A stretch of DNA of 37,768 bases from an uncultured Prevotella sp. (lineage in GTDB: Bacteria > Bacteroidota > Bacteroidia > Bacteroidales > Bacteroidaceae), in contig CAJOEC010000031.1 of NCBI GenBank assembly GCA_905233425.1, positions 1 through 37,768 on the forward strand. The letters run 5' to 3'. Below are positions 7,899-20,860 of the stretch, in pieces. Numbering within the stretch: the stretch's first letter is position 1; each line of letters starts with the position of its first letter. Made by a program: the position numbers and the translations under genes. The notes under the pieces are model-generated. The model made no database searches. It had not been told where the DNA came from and saw only the letters and a list, made by a program, of their open reading frames with translations.

Positions 7899-10433
7899 AT
7901 GAAAAAAACATTACGTTTCATGCTGATGAGCACGATGATGCTCTTCGCAAGTTCGGCATTTGCCGAGGACATTATCTGGCAGGAGGATTTCAGCGGTTTC
8001 TCCGGATCCATTAAAGTTGACCCCAATGGTCTGAATTCCAACTACACTTTCACCGGCACCACGTTCAAGGATGACGGCAGCTACAAAGGTGGCACTGCAT
8101 TTTATGACGAGGCTCTGGCCGGTGGTACAGCCCCCGAACTGCTTGTTGCCAAGGGTGGCGGTTCGTTTGCCGCAAAGGTCGCCCTGAACGGCAAGACCGG
8201 CGAAATGATGTTGGCCTTCAAGAGCAACAGGAATCTTACCGTTACTGTTGAAGGTGCGACTTTGGGCGATAAGGAGAATACGGGCAACGACTATCTTTAT
8301 CCCGTGACTGTGGCCGCCGGCACCAGCGAAATCACCATCACGTTCACCAATAGTCTTTCCCAGAATGGACGTATGGACAACATCAAGCTCTACCAGGGCA
8401 CAGCCAAGAAGCCCGCAGGTCTCTCCTGGGGCAAGGGCAGCACCATGCTGACTATTGGACAGGAGGTGACGCTCACACTCTCCAACGAGAACAATCTGCC
8501 TGTGACCTACACCAGCTCCAACGAGGAGGTGGCCACCATCGCCAGCGATGGCACCATCACACTCATTGCCGAAGGTAAGACCACGCTCACCGCCGAGTTC
8601 GCCGGAAACGATGAGTACGAGGCCCAGACCGTGTCAATCGAGGTGACCGTGAAGAAAGAGGGCGGCGACACTCCCGATCCGGGCACTGTAACTGACGTTA
8701 CCGTGGCTGAGGCTTTGGCCGTCATTGAGGGACTGGACGACGGCGCAAAGACCTCCAATGAGTACAAGGTGACGGGATATGTGGTCGAAGTGGAGGAAAT
8801 CAACACCCAGTATGGCAACGCCACATTTACCATGGCCGACGCACAGGGCGGCTCGCCAGTGCTGAAATATTTCCGTGGCAAGGGCTTCAACGGCGCCGAT
8901 ATTACCGATGCAAACCTTGTTAAGGTCAATGACAAGGTGGAAGTACAGGGCTTATTGCAGAAATATGTGAAGGAAGGCGTAACCACTCCCGAAATTGCAC
9001 AGGGCGGAAAGATTGTCACCATCAACGGCAAGACCGGCAGCGACACTCCAGTGGATATTACCAAGGCTGCCGACATCAAGGCATTCAATGCCCTGGCCGA
9101 TGGTACTGTCGCCGAGCTGACACTCACAAACGCCCAGGTGATCTACAAGAACGTGAATGGTAACAACACCGAACTCTTCATCCGCGACAGCAGCGGCGCA
9201 CTTGACCTTTACAACATGGGCATCACAGCCGAGGCAGGACAGGTGCTCAGCGGAACAATCATCGGCACACGCGGCGCAAACAGTGGCTTCACTTTTGCCA
9301 TGAAGAAAAGCGACAAGACCGACGTGGCTACTGTCACCGTGGGAGCTGCACAGGATATTTCACCTCTGGAGATGGGACCCGACGAGGTGAGCAACTATGT
9401 GTGCGACTTAGTGAAGATCACCAACGCTACACTCTCTGATGACGGAAAGAAATGCACCGCCGACGGTGCCGACCTGCCCCTCTACGACCGCTTCAAACTC
9501 AAACTGACCGAAGGTCTGGACACAGAAAAAGAGTATGACATCACCGGACTCGTCTATGATGGTGGCACACAATTTGGCATTGAACTCGTAGTAACTGCCA
9601 TCACACTGGCCGGCGGCGGCGAGATTATCTCCGACCCCGTTACGCCCGTGGCAAGCATCGAGGCCCTGCTGAAGATGGAAAACACCAACAACGTGGAGCT
9701 GACACTCACCAATGCCAAGGTGCTCTTCAACGATGGTAATAGTATATATGTACGCGAGAACGGCAAGGCCCTCTGCTTCTACCAGATCAACGGACTGAAG
9801 GATGCCGTGAAGGACAACTCTGTCATCAACGGCAAGATCATCGGCAACTACGAGGTGTTCAACCTTATGCCTGAGCTGAAGGGCAACAAGGATACCAAGC
9901 TCGACGCCCTGAACATTGAGGACAGCGAGGAAGAGGCCGTGCCCGTGCAGACCACTCTGGCCGCCGTGGCCCAGGGCACCAATGTCTGCGACCTGGTGAC
10001 CCTCACCGCCACGCTGGTGCGCGAGGTGACATACAAGGAAGACGGCGTGACCGTGAACTCAACCAAGTACTATCTGCAGGACGGCAGCGTGAAGCTGGTT
10101 GTGGTGAACAACAGCAAGAACCTGAAGGCCCTGGCCGACGAGGCCGACGAGGCCGGCGTGGCCAAGGTCATCAACGTCACCGGCGTGGTGAATACCGCAA
10201 GCGGTGCCTTCCAGGTCAAGCTGACGAAGGATGCCGAGGAGGTTGGCGTTGGCCCGCAGCCCGGTGTGCCTGGCGATGTCAATGGCGACAATACCGTCGA
10301 CGTGGCCGACATCTCGTCCATCATCAGCGTGATGGCAGGAACGGCTTCCTACGACAATGCCGACGTGAACGGTGACGGTACAGTCGATGTGGCCGACATC
10401 TCGAAGGTCATCTCTATCATGGCCGAAAACTAA
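7899..10433 (+). CDS. Secreted multidomain protein with Ig-like, OB-fold-like repeats and a dockerin-type tail
   Basis: The 844-residue product has a signal peptide (residues 1-22, ending ASSAFA). A beta-sandwich-like module follows, then a bacterial Ig-like (BIG_2) domain at about residues 178-252 (YTSSNEEVATIASDGTITLI). After a short TPDPGT linker come several related modules of about 100 residues that look like OB-fold nucleic-acid-type domains of secreted Bacteroidetes proteins (YKVTGYVVEVEEI; LTLTNAQVIYKNVNGN; LTLTNAKVLFNDGNS; then TKYYLQDGSVKLVVVN). The C-terminus (about 792-844) carries two dockerin-like calcium-loop repeats (GDVNGDNTVDVADISSIIS and ADVNGDGTVDVADISKVIS). No catalytic motif is recognised; an adhesive or structural surface role is inferred. 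The tail closely matches that of the protein at 34184-37393. Its leader holds the Rpn remnant, and palindrome array 1 lies upstream. Confidence 0.8.
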   Translation: MKKTLRFMLMSTMMLFASSAFAEDIIWQEDFSGFSGSIKVDPNGLNSNYTFTGTTFKDDGSYKGGTAFYDEALAGGTAPELLVAKGGGSFAAKVALNGKTGEMMLAFKSNRNLTVTVEGATLGDKENTGNDYLYPVTVAAGTSEITITFTNSLSQNGRMDNIKLYQGTAKKPAGLSWGKGSTMLTIGQEVTLTLSNENNLPVTYTSSNEEVATIASDGTITLIAEGKTTLTAEFAGNDEYEAQTVSIEVTVKKEGGDTPDPGTVTDVTVAEALAVIEGLDDGAKTSNEYKVTGYVVEVEEINTQYGNATFTMADAQGGSPVLKYFRGKGFNGADITDANLVKVNDKVEVQGLLQKYVKEGVTTPEIAQGGKIVTINGKTGSDTPVDITKAADIKAFNALADGTVAELTLTNAQVIYKNVNGNNTELFIRDSSGALDLYNMGITAEAGQVLSGTIIGTRGANSGFTFAMKKSDKTDVATVTVGAAQDISPLEMGPDEVSNYVCDLVKITNATLSDDGKKCTADGADLPLYDRFKLKLTEGLDTEKEYDITGLVYDGGTQFGIELVVTAITLAGGGEIISDPVTPVASIEALLKMENTNNVELTLTNAKVLFNDGNSIYVRENGKALCFYQINGLKDAVKDNSVINGKIIGNYEVFNLMPELKGNKDTKLDALNIEDSEEEAVPVQTTLAAVAQGTNVCDLVTLTATLVREVTYKEDGVTVNSTKYYLQDGSVKLVVVNNSKNLKALADEADEAGVAKVINVTGVVNTASGAFQVKLTKDAEEVGVGPQPGVPGDVNGDNTVDVADISSIISVMAGTASYDNADVNGDGTVDVADISKVISIMAEN

Positions 10434-10453
10434 GCGGCACAAATGCGACCACT

Positions 10454-10482
10454 GTAGGGGCAGGCCCCGTGCCAGCCCGCAC
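10454..10482 (+). repeat. 29-bp dispersed repeat, copy 1
   Basis: The segment beginning GTAGGGGCAGGCCCCGTGC matches 25746-25774 in reverse orientation over 29 bp with two mismatches. It contains a GGGGC-AG-GCCCC inverted repeat and lies 21 bp after the stop codon of the secreted-protein gene, so it might also act as a terminator stem. The second copy is in frame inside a glycosyltransferase gene. Confidence 0.7.
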
Positions 10483-10504
10483 ATAAACCGCTAAAAAAAC
10501 TAAA

Positions 10505-10551
10505 TTATACATCGGTGTTACATACATCGATGTATAATTTTTGTACCTTTG
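10505..10551 (+). promoter_or_regulatory. mutS promoter region with a 14-bp palindrome upstream of the -7 element
   Basis: TACCTTTG (10544-10551) is a TAnnTTTG -7 element 52 bp before the mutS start. Just upstream is the perfect palindrome ATACATCGATGTAT (10522-10535), and TTATACATC (10505-10513) is an additional half-match to GATGTATAA. The palindrome occupies the spacer and no good TTTG -33 is present, which suggests a regulator-binding site or an activator-dependent promoter (inference). Confidence 0.6.
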
Positions 10552-10603
10552 CAGCCAGCAATATATAGAATAAGCTCGTATAATCCACAAACATCACACC
10601 ATA

Positions 10604-15738
<5,135 letters not shown>

Positions 15739-15769
15739 TGTCTCTATCTTGGATATTCATGGAGTTATC

Positions 15770-15830
15770 GGGAGTTAGCAGTAGTTATCGGACGTTACCT
15801 TCAGATGCAAGGTAATGTCTGTTAACTCCC
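15770..15830 (+). terminator. Nested stem-loop downstream of the GH97 gene
   Basis: An outer stem GGGAGTTA (15770-15777) with TAACTCCC (15823-15830) encloses an inner stem TTACCTT (15795-15801) with AAGGTAA (15809-15815). It starts 31 bp after the GH97 stop and could end that transcript. No T-run follows, so this is tentative. The 5' side (15752-15795) also shows a 10-bp degenerate repeat (TATCGGGAGT, TAGCAGTAGT, TATCGGACGT). Confidence 0.4.
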
Positions 15831-15874
15831 AAAGAACTGATAGAATAAAGATTTCATAATTTGTTTTAAAGTTT

Positions 15875-15905
15875 TTTGGCGTTAAGGGAAAAAGTAGTAC
15901 CTTTG
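15875..15905 (+). promoter_or_regulatory. Promoter for the DUF3467 gene
   Basis: TTTG (15875-15878), 19 nt, then TACCTTTG (15898-15905) matches the Bacteroidetes promoter consensus. The start codon lies 44 bp downstream. Confidence 0.75.
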
Positions 15906-15949
15906 CCGCCCATAATCGTATTATTAACAAAAAAAACATTGATTTAACC

Positions 15950-16270
15950 ATGAACGAGAACGAACAGAAGCAGCAGGGACTGCAGATTGAACTTACGCCC
16001 GACAAGGCACAGGGCGAATATGCAAACTTTGCTATCATCACCCACTCATCTTCGGAATTTATTGTCGATTTCGCCCGTATGCTCCCCGGACTGCAGAAAG
16101 CCCAGGTGCGCAGCCGCGTAATTCTTGCCCCCGAGCACGCAAAGCGCCTCCTCGGTGCACTCCAGGAGAATATCATGCGCTATGAGCATAACTTCGGACA
16201 GATCAAGCTGCCCGAGAGCAAGCAGCAGGGACCACGTACTATCGCTCCCTTCGGAAAAGGAGAAGCCTAA
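15950..16270 (+). CDS. DUF3467 domain-containing protein
   Basis: The 106-residue protein matches the small DUF3467 family. The core has YANFAIITHSSSEFIVDFAR, then MLPGLQKAQVRSRVILAPEH, then AKRLLGALQENIMRYEHNFG. The family is widespread and of unknown function; no signal peptide or membrane segment is present, so it is probably cytosolic. It has its own promoter and is first in a plus-strand series with the HTH-cupin, DUF559 and acyl-CoA synthetase genes, though GC-rich inverted-repeat elements separate them and may act as terminators. Confidence 0.88.
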   Translation: MNENEQKQQGLQIELTPDKAQGEYANFAIITHSSSEFIVDFARMLPGLQKAQVRSRVILAPEHAKRLLGALQENIMRYEHNFGQIKLPESKQQGPRTIAPFGKGEA

Positions 16271-16287
16271 TAAATTACTAATCAGTA

Positions 16288-16402
16288 GACCCTCCCCCTG
16301 CCCCTCCCTGCGAGGGAGGGGAGTATATACACAAAAAATGGTGAGAAGCCAACGAACAATGTAACTACTCCCCTCCCTGTAGGGAGGGGCTGGGGGAGGG
16401 TC
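16288..16402. repeat. GC-rich terminal-inverted-repeat element A (MITE-like)
   Basis: A 115-bp unit has a 38-bp left end starting GACCCTCCCCC and a 37-bp right end finishing GGGGGAGGGTC that are near-perfect inverted copies. Each end is itself a hairpin (CCCCTCCCT with AGGGAGGGG). The inner 40 bp is AT-rich. It lies between the DUF3467 stop and the cupin start (18 bp). Element B (17007-17131) and half-element C (17564-17601) are relatives. No target-site duplication was evident. Confidence 0.9.
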
Positions 16403-16419
16403 TTAAAACTAGACACAAT

Positions 16420-17004
16420 ATGGAAACCCAACACAGCGTAATCGGAGCAAAAATCAAGAGCATGCGTGAGACGAAAGGCCTCTCCGTAGAGGAGATAGCC
16501 GAGCGCAGCGGTCTCTCAGTAGAGCAAATCCAGTCGATTGAGACTGACCAGAACCTCCCGTCGCTGGGTCCGCTAATCAAGGTGGCCCGCGCTCTGGGTG
16601 TGCGCCTGGGTACGTTCCTTGATGACAGCGACGCCCTCGGCCCAGTGGTCTGCCGCGCCGCCGACCGTGAGAAGCAGAGCACCATCAGCTTCTCGAACGG
16701 TGCCGCCGACGCACGCCGCCACATGGAGTACCATCCACTGGCTCAGCAGAAGGCCGGACGCCACATGGAGCCGTTCATCATCGACATACATCCTGAGGAC
16801 ACACCTGACTACCAGCTCTCGGCTCACGAGGGCGAGGAGTTTATCTACGTCATGCAGGGCGAGGTGGAGATCGTCTACGGCAAGGACACGTTCACCCTCA
16901 ACGAGGGCGACAGCATCTTCTACGACTCCATCGTCAAGCACCACGTGCACGGCGTGCCTGGTAAGTCGGCAAAAATCCTCGCAGTTGTTTACATTCCGTT
17001 CTAA
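16420..17004 (+). CDS. XRE-family regulator with C-terminal cupin domain
   Basis: The 194-residue protein has a helix-turn-helix at about residues 8-62 (IKSMRETKGLSVEEIAERSG followed by LSVEQIQSIETDQNLPSL). A cupin_2 domain lies at about 115-190 (HEGEEFIYVMQGEVEIVYG and LNEGDSIFYDSIVKHHVHG). HTH-cupin proteins are transcription regulators that sense a small ligand through the cupin pocket. The acyl-CoA synthetase gene lies downstream on the same strand, an arrangement that suggests control of, or response to, acyl metabolism (inference). Element A lies directly upstream and element B begins 2 bp after its stop. Confidence 0.9.
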   Translation: METQHSVIGAKIKSMRETKGLSVEEIAERSGLSVEQIQSIETDQNLPSLGPLIKVARALGVRLGTFLDDSDALGPVVCRAADREKQSTISFSNGAADARRHMEYHPLAQQKAGRHMEPFIIDIHPEDTPDYQLSAHEGEEFIYVMQGEVEIVYGKDTFTLNEGDSIFYDSIVKHHVHGVPGKSAKILAVVYIPF

Positions 17005-17006
17005 AA

Positions 17007-17131
17007 GACTCTCCCCCTGACCCCTCCCTGTAGGGAGGGGAGTATATACCTTTCCAATGGAAAGATGCGATAATAAACTTGTGAATGATGTAACTACTCC
17101 CCTCCCTCGTAGGGAGGGGCTGGGGAGGGTC
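17007..17131. repeat. GC-rich terminal-inverted-repeat element B
   Basis: Left end 17007-17044 (GACTCTCCCCCTGACCCC, then a CCCTCCC/GGGAGGG hairpin) and right end 17095-17131 (TACTCCCC to GGGAGGGTC) are inverted copies and match element A. The interior (about 50 bp) differs but keeps TATAC at the left and GTAAC at the right, next to the ends. It begins 2 bp after the cupin stop and ends 12 bp before the DUF559 gene. Confidence 0.9.
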
Positions 17132-17143
17132 TGAGGGTTTGCT

Positions 17144-17512
17144 ATGAGTTTTAAGACTGCTTCGCCCGACAGGTACTTGTTGCTGAAAACGTTTGCCAGA
17201 GAGAACAGGAGAAATGCAACATTAGCAGAGGATGTTCTTTGGGATGGTCTTCGAAGAAACTCTCTTGGGATTAAGTTCCTGCGTCAGCACATCATTGGCG
17301 ACTTCATAGTTGATTTTGTCTCTCGGCATGGCGGTCTCATTATAGAGGTGGATGGTGGCTACCATTCAGAGCTAAGGCAACAGGAAGACGGCTTGTTAAG
17401 GGAAGAGGCTTTGGAAAAGATGGGTTACCACGTAATTCGCTTTACGAATGAAGAGGTCTTTTACGATACGGATAATGTTTTGGAACAAATAATGAATTAC
17501 TTCAATGACTAA
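17144..17512 (+). CDS. DUF559 domain-containing endonuclease-like protein
   Basis: The 122-residue protein matches the DUF559 family, related to very-short-patch-repair (Vsr) and PD-(D/E)XK nucleases. Visible motifs are [40 protein letters not shown] (Asp and the Glu-Val-Asp active-site pair), then YHSE and a C-terminal [15 protein letters not shown]. It is complete. GC-rich inverted-repeat ends lie on both sides: element B ends 12 bp upstream and half-element C ends about 90 bp downstream. The family's role is not established; the setting suggests it is linked to the repeats (inference). The start at ATG 17144 is the first in frame after element B. Confidence 0.9.
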   Translation: MSFKTASPDRYLLLKTFARENRRNATLAEDVLWDGLRRNSLGIKFLRQHIIGDFIVDFVSRHGGLIIEVDGGYHSELRQQEDGLLREEALEKMGYHVIRFTNEEVFYDTDNVLEQIMNYFND

Positions 17513-17563
17513 TAATAGCTCCACAATGAAAGAAAACAATTGCTCCTCAACGAATAAAGTAAC

Positions 17564-17601
17564 TACTCCCCTCCCTACAGGGAGGGGCAAGGGGGAGGGT
17601 C
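17564..17601. repeat. Half element C: right end of the GC-rich inverted-repeat family
   Basis: The right end TACTCCCC to GGGGGAGGGTC matches elements A and B, and the adjacent inner bases (CAACGAATAAAGTAAC) match element A at 14 of 16 positions. No left end lies between it and the DUF559 stop. The copy ends 11 bp before the chosen start of the acyl-CoA synthetase, and its sequence is open in that gene's frame ([13 protein letters not shown]). Confidence 0.88.
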
Positions 17602-17612
17602 CTAGATTAGAC

Positions 17613-19319
17613 ATGGCTGGACGTCCTCTGCCTGACAGGACTTATCCTGCTGAGACGGGAAGTGTAGGCTACAAGCTCCATGAGCGTACCCTCGGCCAGT
17701 GGCTCGAACACTGGGCTGAGACGACACCCGATAAGGAATATATTGTATATAGCGACCGCGACCTGCGCTTCACCTGGAGCCAGTTCAATGAGCGTGTCGA
17801 CAATCTGGCAAAGGGTCTGCTCGCCATCGGCGTGACCAGAGGCTCGAACGTAGGCATCTGGGCCACCAATGTGCCCGACTGGCTGACGTTCCTCTACGCC
17901 ACGGCAAAGATTGGCGCCGTGCTCGTCACGGTGAACACCAACTATAAGCAGGCCGAGCTGGAGTACCTCTGCAAGGACTCCGACATGCACACGCTCTGCA
18001 TCACCGACGGCACATGGGACTGTAACTACGTCGATATGACCTACACCATGCTGCCTGAGCTGAAGACCTGCGAGCGCGGACATCTGAACAGCGAACGGTT
18101 CCCCTACCTGAAGAACGTGGTGTTCATCGGCATGGAGAAATACCGTGGCATGTACAACACCGCCGAGCTGCTGCTCCTGGGGCAGAACATCGAGGACGAG
18201 ACGCTCAACGAGATGAAGAGCAAGGTGACGTGCTACGACGTTTGCAACATGCAATATACCAGCGGTACGACCGGCTTCCCCAAGGGCGTGATGCTGACCC
18301 ACTTTGGCATTGCCAACGACGGTTACTTCACCGGCGAGAACATGGGCTTCACGCAGGACGACAAACTCTGCGTCTGCGTGCCGCTGTTCCATTGCTTCGG
18401 CGTGGTGCTCGCCACGATGAACTGTCTCACGCACGGCTGCACCGAGGTGATGGTCGAGAAGTTCGACCCGCTCGTCGTGCTCGCCTCCATCCATAAAGAA
18501 AGATGTACGGCGGTCTATGGTGTGCCCACGATGTTCATTGCCGAGCTGAACCACCCCATGTTCTCCATGTTCGACCTCACCTGTCTGCGCACGGGCATCA
18601 TGGCCGGAAGCCTCTGTCCTGTGGAGCTGATGAAACAGGTCTCAGAGAAGATGTACATGACCATCACCTCAGTCTACGGACTGACGGAGTCGTCGCCCGG
18701 CATGACACAGACCTGCCTCAACGACACCTTCGAGCAGCGCTGCACCACTGTGGGGCGCGACTTCCCCTTCGTAGAGGTAAAGGTGCTCAACCCCGAGACC
18801 GGCGAGGAATGTCCCGTCGGCGTGCAGGGCGAGATGTGCTGCCGTGGCTTCAACGTGATGAAGGGCTACTACAAGAACCCTACGGCCACCGAAGAGGTCA
18901 TCGACAAGAACGGATTCCTACACTCTGGCGACCTCGGTGTGAAGGACGAGCAGGGCTTCTACAAGATCACGGGCCGCATCAAGGACATGATTATCCGTGG
19001 CGGCGAGAACATCTACCCGCGTGAGATTGAGGAGTTCCTCTATCACATGCCTGGCATCCGCGACGTGCAGGTGGCCGCCGTGCCGTCGAAGAAATACGGC
19101 GAGGAGGTCGGTGCCTTCATCATCCTCGAGGAGGGTGCCAGGATGACACCCGAGGACGTGCAGCTCTTCTGCCGAGGCAAGATTGCCCGCTACAAGATTC
19201 CCAAGTACGTCTTCTTCATCGACCAGTTCCCTCTGACCGGCTCTGGCAAGATCCAGAAGTTCAAGCTCAAGGAAATGAGCCTCAAGCTTTGCGAGGAATT
19301 GGGCATTGAGGTGATATAA
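17613..19319 (+). CDS. AMP-dependent acyl-CoA synthetase
   Basis: The 568-residue protein activates a carboxylic acid, probably a medium- or long-chain fatty acid, to acyl-AMP and then acyl-CoA. Motifs are the P-loop-like [49 protein letters not shown] and the hinge with [16 protein letters not shown]. The catalytic Lys lies in [13 protein letters not shown]. The frame extends upstream to 17505, but that extension reads through repeat half-element C, so I start at [16 protein letters not shown]. The alternative start at 17505 overlaps the DUF559 stop and would add 36 repeat-derived residues. It ends just before a strong hairpin shared with the convergent wecB. Confidence 0.92.
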   Translation: MAGRPLPDRTYPAETGSVGYKLHERTLGQWLEHWAETTPDKEYIVYSDRDLRFTWSQFNERVDNLAKGLLAIGVTRGSNVGIWATNVPDWLTFLYATAKIGAVLVTVNTNYKQAELEYLCKDSDMHTLCITDGTWDCNYVDMTYTMLPELKTCERGHLNSERFPYLKNVVFIGMEKYRGMYNTAELLLLGQNIEDETLNEMKSKVTCYDVCNMQYTSGTTGFPKGVMLTHFGIANDGYFTGENMGFTQDDKLCVCVPLFHCFGVVLATMNCLTHGCTEVMVEKFDPLVVLASIHKERCTAVYGVPTMFIAELNHPMFSMFDLTCLRTGIMAGSLCPVELMKQVSEKMYMTITSVYGLTESSPGMTQTCLNDTFEQRCTTVGRDFPFVEVKVLNPETGEECPVGVQGEMCCRGFNVMKGYYKNPTATEEVIDKNGFLHSGDLGVKDEQGFYKITGRIKDMIIRGGENIYPREIEEFLYHMPGIRDVQVAAVPSKKYGEEVGAFIILEEGARMTPEDVQLFCRGKIARYKIPKYVFFIDQFPLTGSGKIQKFKLKEMSLKLCEELGIEVI

Positions 19320-19346
19320 AGCCGCAAACAATCGTATATTACGTTA

Positions 19347-19380
19347 CGCGCCCGCAGTCCAATCTGAGACGGCGGGCGCG
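19347..19380. terminator. Bidirectional hairpin between convergent genes
   Basis: CGCGCCCGC (19347-19355) pairs with GCGGGCGCG (19372-19380), a 9-bp GC stem with a 16-nt loop. It sits midway between the acyl-CoA synthetase stop (19319) and the wecB stop (19400), where both transcripts should end. Confidence 0.7.
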
Positions 19381-19399
19381 GTCGTCTTTGTGGTATTTG

Positions 19400-20629
19400 C
19401 TATGACATCAAGGCGGCTGCTATTCGCTCGCAAGCCTTCCCGTCGCCGTAGGGGTTGACAGCTTGGCTCATCGTGGCGTATGCGTCGGCATCGTCGAGGA
19501 GGGTGCTCACCTCGTTGACAATCTTGTCGTAGTCGGTGCCCACAAGATGTACTGTTCCCGATTTGAGTGCCTCCGGCCGCTCGGTGGTGTCGCGCATGAC
19601 GAGGACTGGTTTTCCGAGTGCAGGGGCTTCTTCCTGTATTCCTCCGCTGTCGGTGAGCACAATGTGGGCTTTCTCCATGAGGCAGACGAACTCAAGATAC
19701 TGCAGCGGCTCGATGAAGAAGAAATTGGGATGGCTGCTGTTTATGAGTTTGCGGTTTACGGCTTGTTGGTCGGGTTCTTCGGGGCAGAACACCTGGTGTA
19801 TGGGTTTTCTGACGTTTGGGTTGAGGTGCATGGGGTAGACGAAGTCGACGTCGGGGTATTTCTCCGCGAGGTCTTTCATGGCTGTGACCATGCGTATGAA
19901 GCCTTCGCCGAAATTCTCGCGGCGGTGCCCGGTGATGAGTATTAGTCGGCGGGGGTTGGGTGGGACGGCCGACGCTGACGCGCCGGACACGGTGGCTTCT
20001 CTGAGTCGGGTGATGTCGTATCCGGCTTGTGCGAGGGCTTTGGCCTGCTGGTCGGCAAGGGCGGGGTTGGTGTGCAGCTTGTTGACGACGATGTGTAGAG
20101 CGTCGATGACGGTGTTCCCGGTGACGAATATCTTGCCTTGGGCGTTCTCTTCCCTGAGGTTTTTCTCTGATAGAGGCGTGGGCGCGAAGTTGTATGTGGC
20201 TATTCGTCCTGTGAGCTGTCGGTTCATCTCCTCGGGCCACGGGCTGTAGATGTTGCGTGTGCGCAGTCCTGCCTCTACGTGTCCCACTGGTATCTGCTGG
20301 TAGAAGGCAGCGAGGGCTGCTGCTGTTGAGGTGGTGGTGTCGCCATGTACGAGGACGATGTCGGGCTTGCACTCGTTGAGCACGTCGCGCATTCCTGTGA
20401 GGACGCGGGCGGTGATGTCGTAGAGGTCCTGCCCCTGTTTCATTATGTTGAGGTCGTAGTCGGGTGTGATGTCGAAGATGCTTAGCACTTGGTCGAGCAT
20501 CTCCCGGTGCTGGCCTGTGACGCAGACGATGGTCTGGAAGTGGGCTGTGTCTTTCTTGAGCTCTATGGCAAGCGGGGCCATCTTGATGGCTTCAGGCCGT
20601 GTGCCGAAGACGAGCATTACTTTCTTCAT
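19400..20629 (-). CDS. wecB: UDP-N-acetylglucosamine 2-epimerase (non-hydrolysing)
   Basis: The enzyme interconverts UDP-GlcNAc and UDP-ManNAc and supplies ManNAc-type sugars for surface polysaccharide. The 409-residue protein has KVMLVFGTRPEAIKMAPL, VHGDTTTSTAAALAAFYQQI, VGHVEAGLRTRNIYSPWPEE, ITGHRRENFGEG and DSGGIQEEAPALGKPVLVMR. I start at MKKVMLVFGTRPEA (20629); the frame runs upstream to 20674, but that lies at or before the predicted transcript start. Residues about 210-225 (TVSGASASAVPPNPRR) are a low-complexity insertion just before the ITGHRREN motif, related to the 21-bp repeat of the GH97 gene. It lies on the far side of the AAA-ATPase gene from the glycosyltransferases. Confidence 0.95.
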   Translation of the reverse strand: MKKVMLVFGTRPEAIKMAPLAIELKKDTAHFQTIVCVTGQHREMLDQVLSIFDITPDYDLNIMKQGQDLYDITARVLTGMRDVLNECKPDIVLVHGDTTTSTAAALAAFYQQIPVGHVEAGLRTRNIYSPWPEEMNRQLTGRIATYNFAPTPLSEKNLREENAQGKIFVTGNTVIDALHIVVNKLHTNPALADQQAKALAQAGYDITRLREATVSGASASAVPPNPRRLILITGHRRENFGEGFIRMVTAMKDLAEKYPDVDFVYPMHLNPNVRKPIHQVFCPEEPDQQAVNRKLINSSHPNFFFIEPLQYLEFVCLMEKAHIVLTDSGGIQEEAPALGKPVLVMRDTTERPEALKSGTVHLVGTDYDKIVNEVSTLLDDADAYATMSQAVNPYGDGKACERIAAALMS

Positions 20630-20671
20630 TGTATGGGCTTTTGTACGTGTCCGAAATGGCAATATACCGTA

Positions 20672-20679
20672 CAAAAGTA
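20672..20679 (-). promoter_or_regulatory. Probable wecB -7 promoter element
   Basis: Minus-strand TACTTTTG fits TAnnTTTG, 43 nt before the chosen wecB start. The -33 region about 21 nt upstream (GTTATG) is weak. Confidence 0.5.
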
Positions 20680-20812
20680 GGAATATTTTCTATAATAGAA
20701 CATAACAACCCTCGCATTTTAGGATTGTTTAACAGGTTGCTCAAAACAGCAAATAGAGTCAATCAGAATGAGTTCTCTTTTCTTAATTATACAAAAATGC
20801 GTTAAGCAAATC

Positions 20813-20843
20813 TTGTGTAATTGAACGATTTGTATTACCTTTG
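20813..20843 (+). promoter_or_regulatory. Promoter for the AAA-ATPase/nuclease gene
   Basis: CTTG (TTG at 20813-20815), 20 nt, then TACCTTTG (20836-20843). The start codon at 20861 gives a very short leader of about 10 nt. Confidence 0.6.
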
Positions 20844-20860
20844 CAACAAATTATATTGTT

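Noticed and set aside
10274..10433. Cellulosome component because of dockerin-type repeats
   Set aside because: No cohesin, scaffoldin or cellulase is in the window, and such tails occur in many Bacteroidales surface proteins; only the module likeness is reported.
17505..17612. N-terminal extension of the acyl-CoA synthetase from 17505
   Set aside because: The added residues come from repeat half-element C and the DUF559 stop region; the conserved protein start fits 17613. The longer form is noted only as an alternative.
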